This document shows, piece by piece, positions 17,702 to 26,480 of a DNA stretch of 64,000 nt (positions are counted from its first letter, which is position 1; each line of letters starts with the position of its first letter). The notes below the pieces were generated by a model. That model was not told the DNA's origin, did not search any database, and saw only the letters and a program-made list of their open reading frames with translations. The position numbers and the translations under genes were made by a program. Location: the NCBI RefSeq assembly GCF_030546935.1, contig NZ_JAUOPH010000005.1:124001-188000 (forward strand). Reading direction: 5' to 3'. The DNA is from Marinobacter sp. 2_MG-2023 (GTDB taxonomy: Bacteria; Pseudomonadota; Gammaproteobacteria; Pseudomonadales; Oleiphilaceae).

Positions 17702-18655
17702 CACTGTTGCAACATTATTTGCTGAATTTTCTCCGACCAGGCCGCCAAAACGACGGTAAAAGCCTGGCGTCGGCCCGGGTAAGGGGCCAGATGCATTTTC
17801 CAGCAGGCTCGAGAGGAGCTCATCAGAGCGGCTGTATATCGCCCGGTAGAGATTGCGACACAACTGTTTGGCGCTCCGTCCTTCCCAATCACCCGGTAGC
17901 AGTTCGTCAGGCAGCAAGGGATCCCGCAGCAATATTTTACGATACTCGTGAATCAGCAGGATGCGCGCGGTAACGCAGTCTTCGGGGCTCAGGTTGTCGT
18001 TGGTGCTGAGTTCCCGCCACAGAGGCCGGAACTTTTCCAGGAAGCGCTTATAGCGAAAGCCCAGCTCGTCCAGATTCCAGCTTTCTTTGACCTGCTTGCG
18101 CAGTGCCTTGGGGCTTCGTTGTTCCAGGGGCTGGGTTTGCATCACGATGGTGTCGTCCAGCGCTCCCCATTCCTGCAATAGAGGCACGAGCTCATGGCGC
18201 GTGAAGCGAGGATGTTCCATTACACCTGTTGCCATGCTGCCGAAACTGAGCCATTTGAGTTCCTCACGAACCTTGGCCCGGATTTCTGGTTCCAGCTGGT
18301 TAAGGAATACCAGGCACCAGCTACCATTCCAATCGTCGGTCCCGATGGTGTAGACATGCTCAAATGCCTGCTGAAATCGCCTCAAGCCGGCGCCAGTAAC
18401 GCTGTAATAGCTGCAGCGGCCGACTTTTTCTGTTTGCAGCCAACCATCCTGAACAAGCCTGTAGACAGATGTGCGCACAAGGCGCTCGCTTACCCCCATA
18501 GGCGTCAGCAGTTTCATGAGGCTGCCCAGCCACACGTTGCCGCCGCGAGGGTGCACTATGTCGCCATAGGTAGTAATGATCAACGACCCTGCGCGCAAAG
18601 GACGCTTCTTCTGGAAGTCCCGGATCAGACTTTCGAGCTGTTGTTTTGCAGACAT
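17684..18655 (-). CDS. paaX: Phenylacetic acid catabolon transcriptional repressor PaaX
   Basis: This 323 aa protein is a PaaX-family repressor (GntR-like winged helix), which in characterised bacteria releases its operators when it binds phenylacetyl-CoA. The N-terminal region has SLIITTYGDIVHPRGG and the winged-helix segment VSERLVRTSVYRLVQDGWL (about residues 54-72), both typical. The C-terminal effector region contains WNGSWCLVFL and the LLIHEYRKILLRDPLLPDELLP motif (in part: IHEYRKILLRDPLLP). The length is close to the 316 aa of E. coli PaaX. The gene is divergent from the Liv importer. A TGATAC-N27-GTATCG operator at 18859-18897 lies in the shared region, so autoregulation is likely. 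Confidence 0.95.
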   Translation of the reverse strand: MSAKQQLESLIRDFQKKRPLRAGSLIITTYGDIVHPRGGNVWLGSLMKLLTPMGVSERLVRTSVYRLVQDGWLQTEKVGRCSYYSVTGAGLRRFQQAFEHVYTIGTDDWNGSWCLVFLNQLEPEIRAKVREELKWLSFGSMATGVMEHPRFTRHELVPLLQEWGALDDTIVMQTQPLEQRSPKALRKQVKESWNLDELGFRYKRFLEKFRPLWRELSTNDNLSPEDCVTARILLIHEYRKILLRDPLLPDELLPGDWEGRSAKQLCRNLYRAIYSRSDELLSSLLENASGPLPGPTPGFYRRFGGLVGENSANNVATVAEESA

Positions 18656-18843
18656 GATTGTTTTATTCCTTCAAGGCCGTTCCGGCGCCCATTATCCTTG
18701 ATACCGGCCTCGCGTAAAGCTGCATGAAGCCGGAGCGGGCAATAATAGCTCTGGTGTTTCCGGGTAATGTCATAAAGGCATATGTGTGCTAATACATTGG
18801 TATTAGTTGGTGAAAAAGTTGTATGCCTGACTGCAGTCCTCAG

Positions 18844-18872
18844 TTGACACCGGATTAGTGATACAATATTTT
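18844..18872 (+). promoter_or_regulatory. Predicted sigma-70 promoter of the liv (paa-linked) operon
   Basis: TTGACA (18844-18849), a 17-bp spacer and TATTTT (18867-18872) form a plausible promoter for the binding-protein gene at 19091, giving a leader of about 210 bases. The first operator half-site lies in the spacer. In the opposite direction TTGACG with TTGTAT at 17-bp spacing (18889 to 18861) could be the paaX promoter. The 435-bp region 18656-19090 holds no other gene. A second TATAAA at 19047-19052 has no good -35. Confidence 0.55.
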
Positions 18873-18897
18873 CCATTGATATCCGTCAACGGTATCG
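18859..18897. promoter_or_regulatory. Putative PaaX operator, paaX/liv intergenic
   Basis: TGATAC (18859-18864), 27 bases, then GTATCG (18892-18897). The same arrangement with exact GTATCA recurs before paaA and paaF. It overlaps the predicted liv promoter. A lone TGATAC at 18988-18993 has no partner at 27 bases. Confidence 0.7.
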
Positions 18898-19090
18898 TAT
18901 TATTGGAGTGGCGGATAGCCAATAATGGCTGAGTTCGACGAATGTCGGCCGTGCCAAACTGAAAACAGTGCGCTGCGAAGATTCACGTGATACGAAAAGT
19001 ATGACCTTTGTAGGAAAAACGTTCTGTTTTCGGAAATTCAGGGGCCTATAAAACCAAAATGCCCTGACAACACCTGGGAGAACAACAAAA

Positions 19091-20251
19091 ATGTTCAAAG
19101 ATATCACGCGTCGTGCAAGTAAGTTTGCAGCTATTGCCGCGGCCGGCTTGCTGGCCATGAACGTTCAGGCAGCTGAGCCCATTCGTATTGGATCCTTTCT
19201 TGCGGTTACCGGACCGGCCTCTTTTCTGGGCGATCCGGAGCTGAAAACCCTTGAAATGTATGTAGAAAAGATCAACGAGGAAGGCGGTGTACTGGGTCGT
19301 CAACTCGAGCTTGTTCATTATGATGACGCTGGTAACGCGTCCAAGGCCCGTAACTTTGCAAGCCGCCTGATCCGCTCTGACCGAGTGGACATTATTGTCG
19401 GTGGCAGCACCACGGGTGCCACCATGGCAGCAGTGCCGATGGTTGAGCAGGCGGGTATACCGTTCATTTCCCTCGCGGGTGCGGTTGTTATCACTGATCC
19501 GGTTAAAAAGTGGGTTTTCAAGACTCCGCAAACGGATCGTATGGCGGCAGAGCGTGTGTTGACTGATATGAAAGAGCGCGGCCTGACCAAAGTGGGCCTG
19601 ATCTCGGGCACCGGTGGTTTTGGCAGTTCAGGTCGGGAGCAAACGCTTGCTGCGGCCAGCGCAATGGGTGGAATCGAGATTGTTGCTGATGAAACCTATG
19701 GCGGTTCTGATACTGACATGACGGCCCAGCTCACCAACATTCGCGGCACCGACGGTGTGCAGACCATTCTTAACTTCGGTTTTGGTCAGGGTCCGGCCAT
19801 CGTTACCCGCAACTACTCCCAGCTGGGTATTGAACTTCCGTTCTACCAATCCCACGGTGTTGCTTCTGATAGCTTCCTCGAACTGGCCGGTAACAGCGCT
19901 GAAGGCCTGAGATTGCCTGCGTCACCCTTGCTGGTACCAGATTCGCTGCCAGCGGATGACCCACAAAAGCCAGTAGTTGAAGCGTACAAAACCGAATACG
20001 AAGCGCGCTGGAACTCCAAGGTGTCTACCTTCGGTGCTTATGCCTATGACGGCCTGATGCTGGCGGTTGAAGCCATCGAGAAAGCGGGCAGCACAGACAA
20101 AGCCGCAGTACGTGATGCGCTTGAGAGCATTCAGGGCCACGTAGGTGTTACGGGTACCTTCAATATGTCACCCGAAGATCACAACGGCCTGGAAGCTGAA
20201 TCCTTCCGCATCCTGGAAGTTCAGGATGGCAGCTGGAAGTTGATCAACTAA
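19091..20251 (+). CDS. Periplasmic substrate-binding protein of paa-linked Liv-type ABC importer
   Basis: This 386 aa LivK/Peripla_BP_6 protein has a signal peptide with cleavage after VQA (about residue 27). The mature start is AEPIRIGSFLAVTGPASFLGDPELK, of which RIGSFLAVTGPASFLG is the ligand loop. It is the first gene of an operon continuing with LivH, LivM, LivG and a LivF fusion, divergent from paaX and under a putative PaaX operator. That position suggests import of phenylacetate or a related aromatic acid rather than branched-chain amino acids. There is no paaL-type permease in the window. The ligand is inferred from context only. Confidence 0.92.
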   Translation: MFKDITRRASKFAAIAAAGLLAMNVQAAEPIRIGSFLAVTGPASFLGDPELKTLEMYVEKINEEGGVLGRQLELVHYDDAGNASKARNFASRLIRSDRVDIIVGGSTTGATMAAVPMVEQAGIPFISLAGAVVITDPVKKWVFKTPQTDRMAAERVLTDMKERGLTKVGLISGTGGFGSSGREQTLAAASAMGGIEIVADETYGGSDTDMTAQLTNIRGTDGVQTILNFGFGQGPAIVTRNYSQLGIELPFYQSHGVASDSFLELAGNSAEGLRLPASPLLVPDSLPADDPQKPVVEAYKTEYEARWNSKVSTFGAYAYDGLMLAVEAIEKAGSTDKAAVRDALESIQGHVGVTGTFNMSPEDHNGLEAESFRILEVQDGSWKLIN

Positions 20252-20329
20252 GCCTATTCTTATCCGTACCACAGGTAACCAGTTGTCCGTAAAGGATGGC
20301 TGGTTGCCGCTGCGCGAGCGGAACCGATT

Positions 20330-21205
20330 ATGTTCTCTGAATTCCTGCAATACCTGTTTACGGGCATCACAATTGGTGCCACCTACGCTTTGATCGCCCT
20401 GGGTTTCACGCTGATCTATAACGCCAGCCATGTGATCAACTTTGCCCAGGGCGAGTTCCTGATGATTGGCGGTATGGCGACTGTGTCTTTGACGGCCATG
20501 GGCGTGCCAATGCTGCTCGCGATTGTACTTGCTGTAGTTCTTGCCGGTGTGCTGGGTATTGCCTTGCAGCGCCTGGCTATCGCACCCGCTAAAAATGCGG
20601 ATGTGGTTACGCTGATAATTATCACCATTGGCGCATCTATTTTTATTCGTGGTCTGGCTCAGCTGGTGTGGGGTAAGGAATACCACGTTATGCCAAATTT
20701 CAGCAGCGAAGAGCCGATTCAGATTTTCGGAGCCGTGCTTAACAGCCAGAGTCTTTGGGTACTGGGTGTTGGTGCGGTTCTCGTGGCCGTGCTGGTCTAC
20801 TTCTTTACACGTACACTGACAGGCAAAGCGATTCTTGCCACCTCGATGAACAAAGACGCTGCGCGTCTGGTCGGTATCCGGACCCAGGTCGTGCTGATGC
20901 TGGCATTCATGGTGTCTGCATTACTGGGTTCTGTAGCCGGTATTGTGGTGGCGCCGATTACCTTCACTTCCTATGACATCGGCATCATTCTTGGCCTGAA
21001 AGGCTTTGTGGCAGCGGCCATCGGTGGCCTGGGAAGCGGTATGGGCGCGGTTGTGGGTGGCCTGGCTCTTGGCGTTGTGGAAGCCATGGCTGCAGGGTAC
21101 CTGTCGTCTGACTATAAAGACGCTGTGGCCTTCTCGATGATTCTTGTAGTGCTGTTCTTCATGCCCCGGGGCCTGTTTGGCGCCAAAGTTGTGGAGCGGG
21201 TGTGA
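20330..21205 (+). CDS. LivH-family permease of paa-linked ABC importer
   Basis: This 291 aa inner-membrane permease has about eight hydrophobic helices. Typical LivH segments are FTGITIGATYALIALGFTLIYN near the N-terminus (core IGATYALIALGFTLIYN), NFAQGEFLMIGG and the EAA-like loop with SMNKDAARLVGIRT. The C-terminus reads MPRGLFGAKVVERV. Its stop overlaps the start of the LivM gene by one base, so translation is coupled. It is the membrane half of the importer presumed to take up an aromatic acid. Confidence 0.93.
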   Translation: MFSEFLQYLFTGITIGATYALIALGFTLIYNASHVINFAQGEFLMIGGMATVSLTAMGVPMLLAIVLAVVLAGVLGIALQRLAIAPAKNADVVTLIIITIGASIFIRGLAQLVWGKEYHVMPNFSSEEPIQIFGAVLNSQSLWVLGVGAVLVAVLVYFFTRTLTGKAILATSMNKDAARLVGIRTQVVLMLAFMVSALLGSVAGIVVAPITFTSYDIGIILGLKGFVAAAIGGLGSGMGAVVGGLALGVVEAMAAGYLSSDYKDAVAFSMILVVLFFMPRGLFGAKVVERV

Positions 21206-22212
21206 TGATGGCTCAATTTTCGCAATTCCGTCTCAAGGGCCTGGTTTTCCTGGCTATCGTGGTGTTTGCCCTGCCACTGTTCATTTCCAACCCGTTTCAT
21301 TATGGCCTGGCCACGCAAATCGCGCTGATTGCCGGCGCTGTCGTCGGCCTTAACCTTTTGGTGGGCTTTGCTGGCCAGATCAGCCTGGGCCATGCGGGAT
21401 TTTTCGGGATAGGTGCTTACTTCAGTGCCATCATGACCAGCAATTATGGCTGGTCTGCCATCCCTGCACTGGTTGTTGGTGCCATCGGTGTGGCGATTAT
21501 TGCGTGGACTGTCGGGCGCCCGATTCTACGCCTCAAAGGCCACTACCTCTCCATGGCAACCCTCGCGGTGGGTTTCATTATCGCGATTATTCTGAACAAC
21601 GAGCGTGAGCTTACGGGCGGGCCGGATGGCATGCCGATGCCTGCATTTGATGTGTTTGGCTGGGAACTCAGTGTCTTTGGCCAGTACTCCCTGTTTGGCA
21701 TGGACATCAGCGGTGATCTGGCCTGGTACCTGTTTGCCGGTGTAATACTGCTCGCAGCCGTCTGGTTGGCGCAGAATCTGATTGACTCGCCGATCGGCCG
21801 GGCCTTGCGTTCGGTTCATGGCTCAGAAGTGGCGGCCAGTGTAGTGGGTGTAAATACTGCAAAGTATAAAAGCCTGGTGTTCGTGATTTCAGCGGTATAT
21901 GCCAGTGTAATGGGCGCGCTTTACGGGCACTTCCAGGGCTTCATTACACCTTCTATCGCAAGCTTCGACTTTTCGATTTTGCTGATCACCATGGTGGTGT
22001 TGGGCGGTATGGGCTCGACCATAGGCGTGATCATTGGCGCTGTGGTATTGGAGCTGTTGCCACAAGTGCTGGCGGATTTTCAGGAGATGGAAATGATGTT
22101 GTTTGGTTTGATCCTGATGCTGACCATGATCTTCATGCCCAAGGGCTTGCTGCCAACAGCAGCGAATTACCTGAACAAACGACGCTCAAAATCTGCCGGA
22201 GGTGACGCATGA
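21205..22212 (+). CDS. LivM-family permease of paa-linked ABC importer
   Basis: This 335 aa inner-membrane permease pairs with the LivH homologue upstream. The family motif LNLLVGFAGQISLGHAGFFGIGAY is present around residue 48 (core GFAGQISLGHAGFFGIG), and the EAA-like loop contains IGRALRSVHGSEVAASVVGVN (core RALRSVHGSEVAASVVG). I chose ATG 21205, eight bases after GGAG at 21193-21196; ATG 21208 and GTG 21202 are alternatives. The stop overlaps the LivG ATG by four bases (ATGA). Confidence 0.93.
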   Translation: MMAQFSQFRLKGLVFLAIVVFALPLFISNPFHYGLATQIALIAGAVVGLNLLVGFAGQISLGHAGFFGIGAYFSAIMTSNYGWSAIPALVVGAIGVAIIAWTVGRPILRLKGHYLSMATLAVGFIIAIILNNERELTGGPDGMPMPAFDVFGWELSVFGQYSLFGMDISGDLAWYLFAGVILLAAVWLAQNLIDSPIGRALRSVHGSEVAASVVGVNTAKYKSLVFVISAVYASVMGALYGHFQGFITPSIASFDFSILLITMVVLGGMGSTIGVIIGAVVLELLPQVLADFQEMEMMLFGLILMLTMIFMPKGLLPTAANYLNKRRSKSAGGDA

Positions 22213-22967
22213 CCGCTCTGGTGGAAGTCAATAACCTGTCCAAGGCCTTCGGTGGTGTGCACGCTGTAGAGGGCGTAAGTTTCTCTGTCGATGCCGGCCA
22301 GGTGTATTCGGTTATCGGCCCCAACGGCGCCGGTAAAACGACGTTATTCAACCTGATCACCGGTTTGTATACACCCACCAGTGGTGAGGTGAAGCTTAAT
22401 GGCGAGAGCATCGCCAAGCTTCAGCCCAATGATCTGGCCGAGCGCGGTATGTGCCGAACGTTCCAGCAGATGCAGATCTGTATGAACATGACCGCCATTG
22501 AAAACGTCATGCTGGGCCGGCACCTGACGCTGAAAAGCAATTTGTTGACCACTCTGTTCCGTTTGCCTTCGCTTACCCGCGGGGAAAAAGCCGCGCGGGA
22601 AAAGGCCACTGAGCTGATGGAGTTTGTGGGTTGTGGCGAGTACCTCGATACCGAAGCATCCGCTATGTCCTATGGTGCGCTTAAACGCCTTGAGATTGCC
22701 CGGGCACTGGCTGCAGAGCCTAAGGTCGTCCTGCTGGATGAGCCGGCGGCGGGCCTGAACGCTGTGGAGACTGCCGCTCTGGAAGAGCTGATCCGCAAGA
22801 TTGCCGAACAGGGCATTACGGTGATGCTGGTAGAGCACGATATGAAGCTGGTGATGGGCATTTCCGACCGTTTGCTGGTGCTTAATTACGGGCGCGTTCT
22901 GGCGGAAGGCACGCCGGAACAGATTCGTGCAAACCCGGACGTGATTGCAGCCTATCTGGGCGGTTAA
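22209..22967 (+). CDS. LivG-family ATP-binding protein of paa-linked ABC importer
   Basis: This 252 aa ABC ATPase has Walker A GPNGAGKT near residues 37-44, the Q-loop segment MCRTFQQMQICMNMTAIENVMLG (core RTFQQMQICMNMTAIENVM), Walker B VVLLDEPAAGLN and the switch histidine in VEHDMKLVMG. The signature reads MSYGALKRLEIAR: the canonical LSGGQ is replaced by LSYG-type residues (here MSYGA), a known LivG peculiarity. It overlaps the LivM gene and is followed after 21 bp by the LivF fusion, its probable heterodimer partner. Confidence 0.93.
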   Translation: MTALVEVNNLSKAFGGVHAVEGVSFSVDAGQVYSVIGPNGAGKTTLFNLITGLYTPTSGEVKLNGESIAKLQPNDLAERGMCRTFQQMQICMNMTAIENVMLGRHLTLKSNLLTTLFRLPSLTRGEKAAREKATELMEFVGCGEYLDTEASAMSYGALKRLEIARALAAEPKVVLLDEPAAGLNAVETAALEELIRKIAEQGITVMLVEHDMKLVMGISDRLLVLNYGRVLAEGTPEQIRANPDVIAAYLGG

Positions 22968-22988
22968 ACGGAGCGAGGAATAACGACA

Positions 22989-24353
22989 ATGACACAGACA
23001 CCGACCAACGTTGCGCCTGAAGACAGCTATAGCCTGCAAGCCATCAGTACGATCGTTCAGGAACATCAGGCACTCTGGCGCATACTGGATCTGCTGGACC
23101 AGCTTCAGCACGACATGAATATCAATGAACAACAGCCAGATGAAACCTTGTTCAGCACAATCTTCGACTATGTTCAGCACTTTGCGCGGCGGGTGCACAG
23201 CTCTCCCGAAGAAATCGTGCTGTATCGTTTGCTGGGCGACAAGTCACCGGAAACCAAACCGCTGCTGGACAAGTTGGCGCACGGTTATGTGATTGGTGAC
23301 CAGAAAATCAATGAGTTACGTCATCTGCTAAGCGTGTGCATGGAGCAGTGGCCGGATGGCCGGGAAGACTTCAGCCACGCGTTGGCACGATTTACCGAAG
23401 CGTTGCGCAAGCACATCAAGAAAGAAGAAGGCGTGGTCATTCCCCGGGCCCGCAAGCTCCTGAGTGAAGACGATTGGCGCCTGATTACGGAATCTCGTGA
23501 TCAGTCCAATGACCCGCTTTTTGGTGAACGGGTGCGGGATGAATTCCGAGAGTTGCGCCACCGCATTGTGAGTTACACCCCGGAACGCCTGGGCGGCTTG
23601 GGGCTGCATCACGCGCCGCGGAGAACGGCACAGCATGCTGCTGAGGAAATGCTATCCATCAAGAGCCTGAAGACCTCCTACGGGCAGATTGAAGCGCTCC
23701 ATGGGATTGATATTCGTATCAATAGCGGTGAGATTGTTTCCCTGGTCGGAGCCAACGGCGCCGGTAAATCGACACTGCTGATGACGATTTCCGGTCTGCA
23801 GCCAACTGATAGCGGTAGCATCACCTTCGAAGGCAAAGATCTGCTGAAAATCGGTGCGGACCAGCGTGTCGCCAGCGGTATTGTACAGGTTCCTGAAGGA
23901 CGACAGGTCTTCAAAGACCTGAGTGTTGAAGACAATCTTTTGCTGGGCGCCTACACACGCGGTCGCAGCCCGGAGGTAGCAGACGATCTCGAGCGTATGT
24001 ACGAGAAGTTTCCCATCCTGCGGCAGAAGCGCCGCAATCTGGCCGGAGAGCTTTCCGGTGGGCAGCAGCAAATGCTTGCTATGGGGCGTGCCTTGATGGC
24101 AAAGCCCAGGCTATTACTGCTGGACGAGCCCAGTATGGGCCTTGCACCGCTGATCATTGAAGAGATCTTCAACATCGTCAAAGAGCTCAAGAACGAAGGC
24201 ATGACTATCTTTCTGGTGGAGCAGAACGCTTCCCAGGCGCTGGCGCTTGCTGACCGTGGTTATGTTCTGGAGACGGGGCGTGTGGTTATTGAAGGCTCTG
24301 GTCGCGATCTGTTGAGCAATGAAAAAGTACGTGAGGCGTATCTGGGTATGTGA
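22989..24353 (+). CDS. Hemerythrin-like domain fused to LivF-type ABC ATPase
   Basis: This 454 aa protein combines two domains. Residues about 16-160 form a hemerythrin HHE-type four-helix bundle with a full set of likely diiron ligands: His26, His70 with Glu74 (HxxxE), His98, and His142 with Glu146 (HxxxE). Residues 221-454 are a complete LivF-type ATPase: Walker A GANGAGKS (254-261), signature LSGGQ (355-359), Walker B LLLLDE (375-380). LivF proteins are about 235 aa, so the first 220 residues are extra. The only internal start candidate, ATG 23649, has GAGGA one base away, too close for efficient initiation, which favours a genuine fusion. It ends the Liv operon. Oxygen, iron or redox sensing that gates uptake for the O2-dependent Paa pathway is an inference. 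Confidence 0.9.
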   Translation: MTQTPTNVAPEDSYSLQAISTIVQEHQALWRILDLLDQLQHDMNINEQQPDETLFSTIFDYVQHFARRVHSSPEEIVLYRLLGDKSPETKPLLDKLAHGYVIGDQKINELRHLLSVCMEQWPDGREDFSHALARFTEALRKHIKKEEGVVIPRARKLLSEDDWRLITESRDQSNDPLFGERVRDEFRELRHRIVSYTPERLGGLGLHHAPRRTAQHAAEEMLSIKSLKTSYGQIEALHGIDIRINSGEIVSLVGANGAGKSTLLMTISGLQPTDSGSITFEGKDLLKIGADQRVASGIVQVPEGRQVFKDLSVEDNLLLGAYTRGRSPEVADDLERMYEKFPILRQKRRNLAGELSGGQQQMLAMGRALMAKPRLLLLDEPSMGLAPLIIEEIFNIVKELKNEGMTIFLVEQNASQALALADRGYVLETGRVVIEGSGRDLLSNEKVREAYLGM

Positions 24354-24365
24354 TGTGACAGGTAC

Positions 24366-24405
24366 AAAAAAACCGCCAGAGCGTGAAGCTGCTGGCGGTT
24401 TTTTT
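24366..24405. terminator. Strong bidirectional intrinsic terminator
   Basis: ACCGCCAG (24372-24379) pairs with CTGGCGGT (24392-24399). A-runs precede and T-runs follow, so it works on both strands, between the convergent Liv operon and paaZ. Confidence 0.92.
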
Positions 24406-24417
24406 ATGCCGGAAGAG

Positions 24418-26463
24418 TCACTCCGGCTTCTTGGCGACCAACGTCAGAATGTCGTAGCTGGCAACCAGCTCGTCGTTCTGATTAGTAACCTGAACATCCC
24501 ATACAACCACGCCTTGCGGGTGGCCATCTGGCGACGTGCGGCCCTGATCAATTTTGCGTTTACAGGTCAGGCGGGCGCGGATGGTATCGCCCGGCGCGAC
24601 CGGCTCAATAAAGCGCAGAGTGTCCAGGCCATAGTTCGCCAATACCGGGCCTTCGCCAGGATCAACGAACAGGCCGGCTGCGGCAGAGAGCACGAAATAG
24701 CCGTGGGCAATGCGCTTGCCGAATTGGCTGTTCTTCGCGGCGATTTCGTCGAAGTGCATGTAGAAGTGATCGCCCGACAGGCAACCGAAGTTCACCAGAT
24801 CTGCCTCAGTAACCGTACGACGGTGGGTCAGCAATGATTGGTTGATCTGCAGATCTTCAAAGTGATAACGGAACGGGTGAATGTCGTTTTCGATCACCTT
24901 GGCACCGCGAACATATTCGCCGGTGACCGCTGCCAGCATGGTGGGCGAACCCTGAATAGCGGTGCGCTGCAGGTAGTGATACACGGCGCGAATGCCCCCG
25001 AGTTCTTCACCGCCACCGGCGCGACCCGGGCCGCCGTGCTTCAGCATGGGCAGGGGAGAACCGTGGCCGGTAGATTCCTTGGCGGCTTCTGCATCCAGCA
25101 AGTGCAGGCGGCCGTGATATGCGGCCAGCGCCGGAGCCAGTTTGGCAATGGTCACAGGGTCGCGGGTGGTTACGGTAGTAACCAGTGATCCACGGCCCTT
25201 GGCGACCAGCTCAACGGCTTCGTCCAGAGTGTTGTAAGGAATAATCGTGGCAACCGGGCCAAAGGCTTCAATGTCGTGAGCGCCACAGCCATTTTCCGGG
25301 TTACGGCATACCAGCAGGTGCGGTTCGATGAACGCGCCTTTTTCGGTACCTTCGCCTGTTGGCTTGAAGTTGCCTTCTCCGCCGAAGACCAGCTCACTGG
25401 TTTTCAGCAGTTCCTGAATGTTGGCTTTCACGTCTTCCAGCTGGTCGATAGAGGCCAAAGCCCCCATGCGTACACCTTCGACGGAAGGGTCACCCGTGGT
25501 GATTTTCGACAGTCGCTCTTTGAGTTTGTCGCACACAGCTTGCACGTGATCCTGCGGCACCATGACGCGACGGATAGCCGTACATTTCTGGCCGGCTTTG
25601 GCGACCATTTCACGACCAACTTCCCGAACGAACAGATCAAACTCTTCGTTCTCTGGCGTTACATCCGGAGCCAGAACCGCGCTGTTCAGCGAGTCGGCTT
25701 CCGCATTAAACGGAATCGAGCGGTTGATGATGTTTGGATGGTTACGCAGCATGCGGGCGGTTTTTGCCGAGCCGGTAAACGTCACCACATCCTGCTCTTC
25801 CAGGTGCTCGAACAGATCGCCGGTGCTGCCAATGATCAGCTGCAGGCTGCCTTCCGGTAGCGCGCCAGATTCATGCATCAGGCGCACCGCCAGTTCGGTC
25901 ACATAGCAGGTGGACGTCGCCGGTTTCACAATCGACGGCATACCCGCCAGGAATGTGGGTGCAAACTTTTCCAGCATGCCCCACACCGGGAAGTTGTAGG
26001 CGTCTATATGCAGGGCAAGACCGCCACGGGGCACCATAATATGGGTGCCTGCGAAATGGTTGTTTTTTCCAAGCGGCGTTACAGGCCCTTCGTGCACCAC
26101 GTTGCCGGATGGCAGTTCCCGACGGCCCATGCTGGCGTAGGAAAACAGGGTGCCGAAGCCACCGTCGATATCAATACCGTTATCCGCTTTGCTGGAACCT
26201 GTGTGCATTGAAAGGGCGTACAGCTCCTTTTTATGCTCCTGCAGGTACAGTGCCATAGCTTTGAGGGCCAGAGCGCGTTCCTGAAAATCCATGGCCAGCA
26301 GGTTTTTCCCGCCGACCTTGCGCCCGTATTCGGCGGCCTTTTTGAAATCCAGAGTATCGCCGTGCGTGTGCGCAACGATCTCGCCATTGATGGCGCTGGG
26401 CAGGGCTTTTGCCTGCTGCTCACCGATCCATTCACCGGCAATAAAACTCTTGAGAACTGACAT
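24418..26463 (-). CDS. paaZ: PaaZ: oxepin-CoA hydrolase / 3-oxo-5,6-dehydrosuberyl-CoA semialdehyde dehydrogenase
   Basis: This 681 aa bifunctional cytosolic enzyme opens the oxepin-CoA ring and oxidises the resulting aldehyde with NADP+. Residues 1 to about 520 are an aldehyde dehydrogenase domain, with the catalytic cysteine in [10 protein letters not shown] and the [11 protein letters not shown] cofactor segment. Residues about 540-681 are a MaoC-type (R)-hydratase domain with [24 protein letters not shown] (core [10 protein letters not shown] and RIAHGYF). The length matches E. coli PaaZ (681 aa). It is the last gene of the paaABCDEZ operon, 17 bp after paaE, and is followed by a strong terminator. 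Confidence 0.97.
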   Translation of the reverse strand: MSVLKSFIAGEWIGEQQAKALPSAINGEIVAHTHGDTLDFKKAAEYGRKVGGKNLLAMDFQERALALKAMALYLQEHKKELYALSMHTGSSKADNGIDIDGGFGTLFSYASMGRRELPSGNVVHEGPVTPLGKNNHFAGTHIMVPRGGLALHIDAYNFPVWGMLEKFAPTFLAGMPSIVKPATSTCYVTELAVRLMHESGALPEGSLQLIIGSTGDLFEHLEEQDVVTFTGSAKTARMLRNHPNIINRSIPFNAEADSLNSAVLAPDVTPENEEFDLFVREVGREMVAKAGQKCTAIRRVMVPQDHVQAVCDKLKERLSKITTGDPSVEGVRMGALASIDQLEDVKANIQELLKTSELVFGGEGNFKPTGEGTEKGAFIEPHLLVCRNPENGCGAHDIEAFGPVATIIPYNTLDEAVELVAKGRGSLVTTVTTRDPVTIAKLAPALAAYHGRLHLLDAEAAKESTGHGSPLPMLKHGGPGRAGGGEELGGIRAVYHYLQRTAIQGSPTMLAAVTGEYVRGAKVIENDIHPFRYHFEDLQINQSLLTHRRTVTEADLVNFGCLSGDHFYMHFDEIAAKNSQFGKRIAHGYFVLSAAAGLFVDPGEGPVLANYGLDTLRFIEPVAPGDTIRARLTCKRKIDQGRTSPDGHPQGVVVWDVQVTNQNDELVASYDILTLVAKKPE

Positions 26464-26480
26464 GAAAGAAAACTCCAGAA

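Noticed and set aside
18988..18993. Second PaaX operator in the liv leader
   Set aside because: The sequence 27 bases on (GTTCTG) matches only half of the expected bases.
23649..24353. Separate LivF gene starting inside the fusion
   Set aside because: The GAGGA sequence is one base from the ATG, and the upstream frame encodes a complete conserved-looking HHE domain with its own start.
24418..26463. Long plus-strand ORFs opposite paaZ
   Set aside because: They are antisense frames of a well-conserved enzyme, without ribosome sites or recognisable domains.
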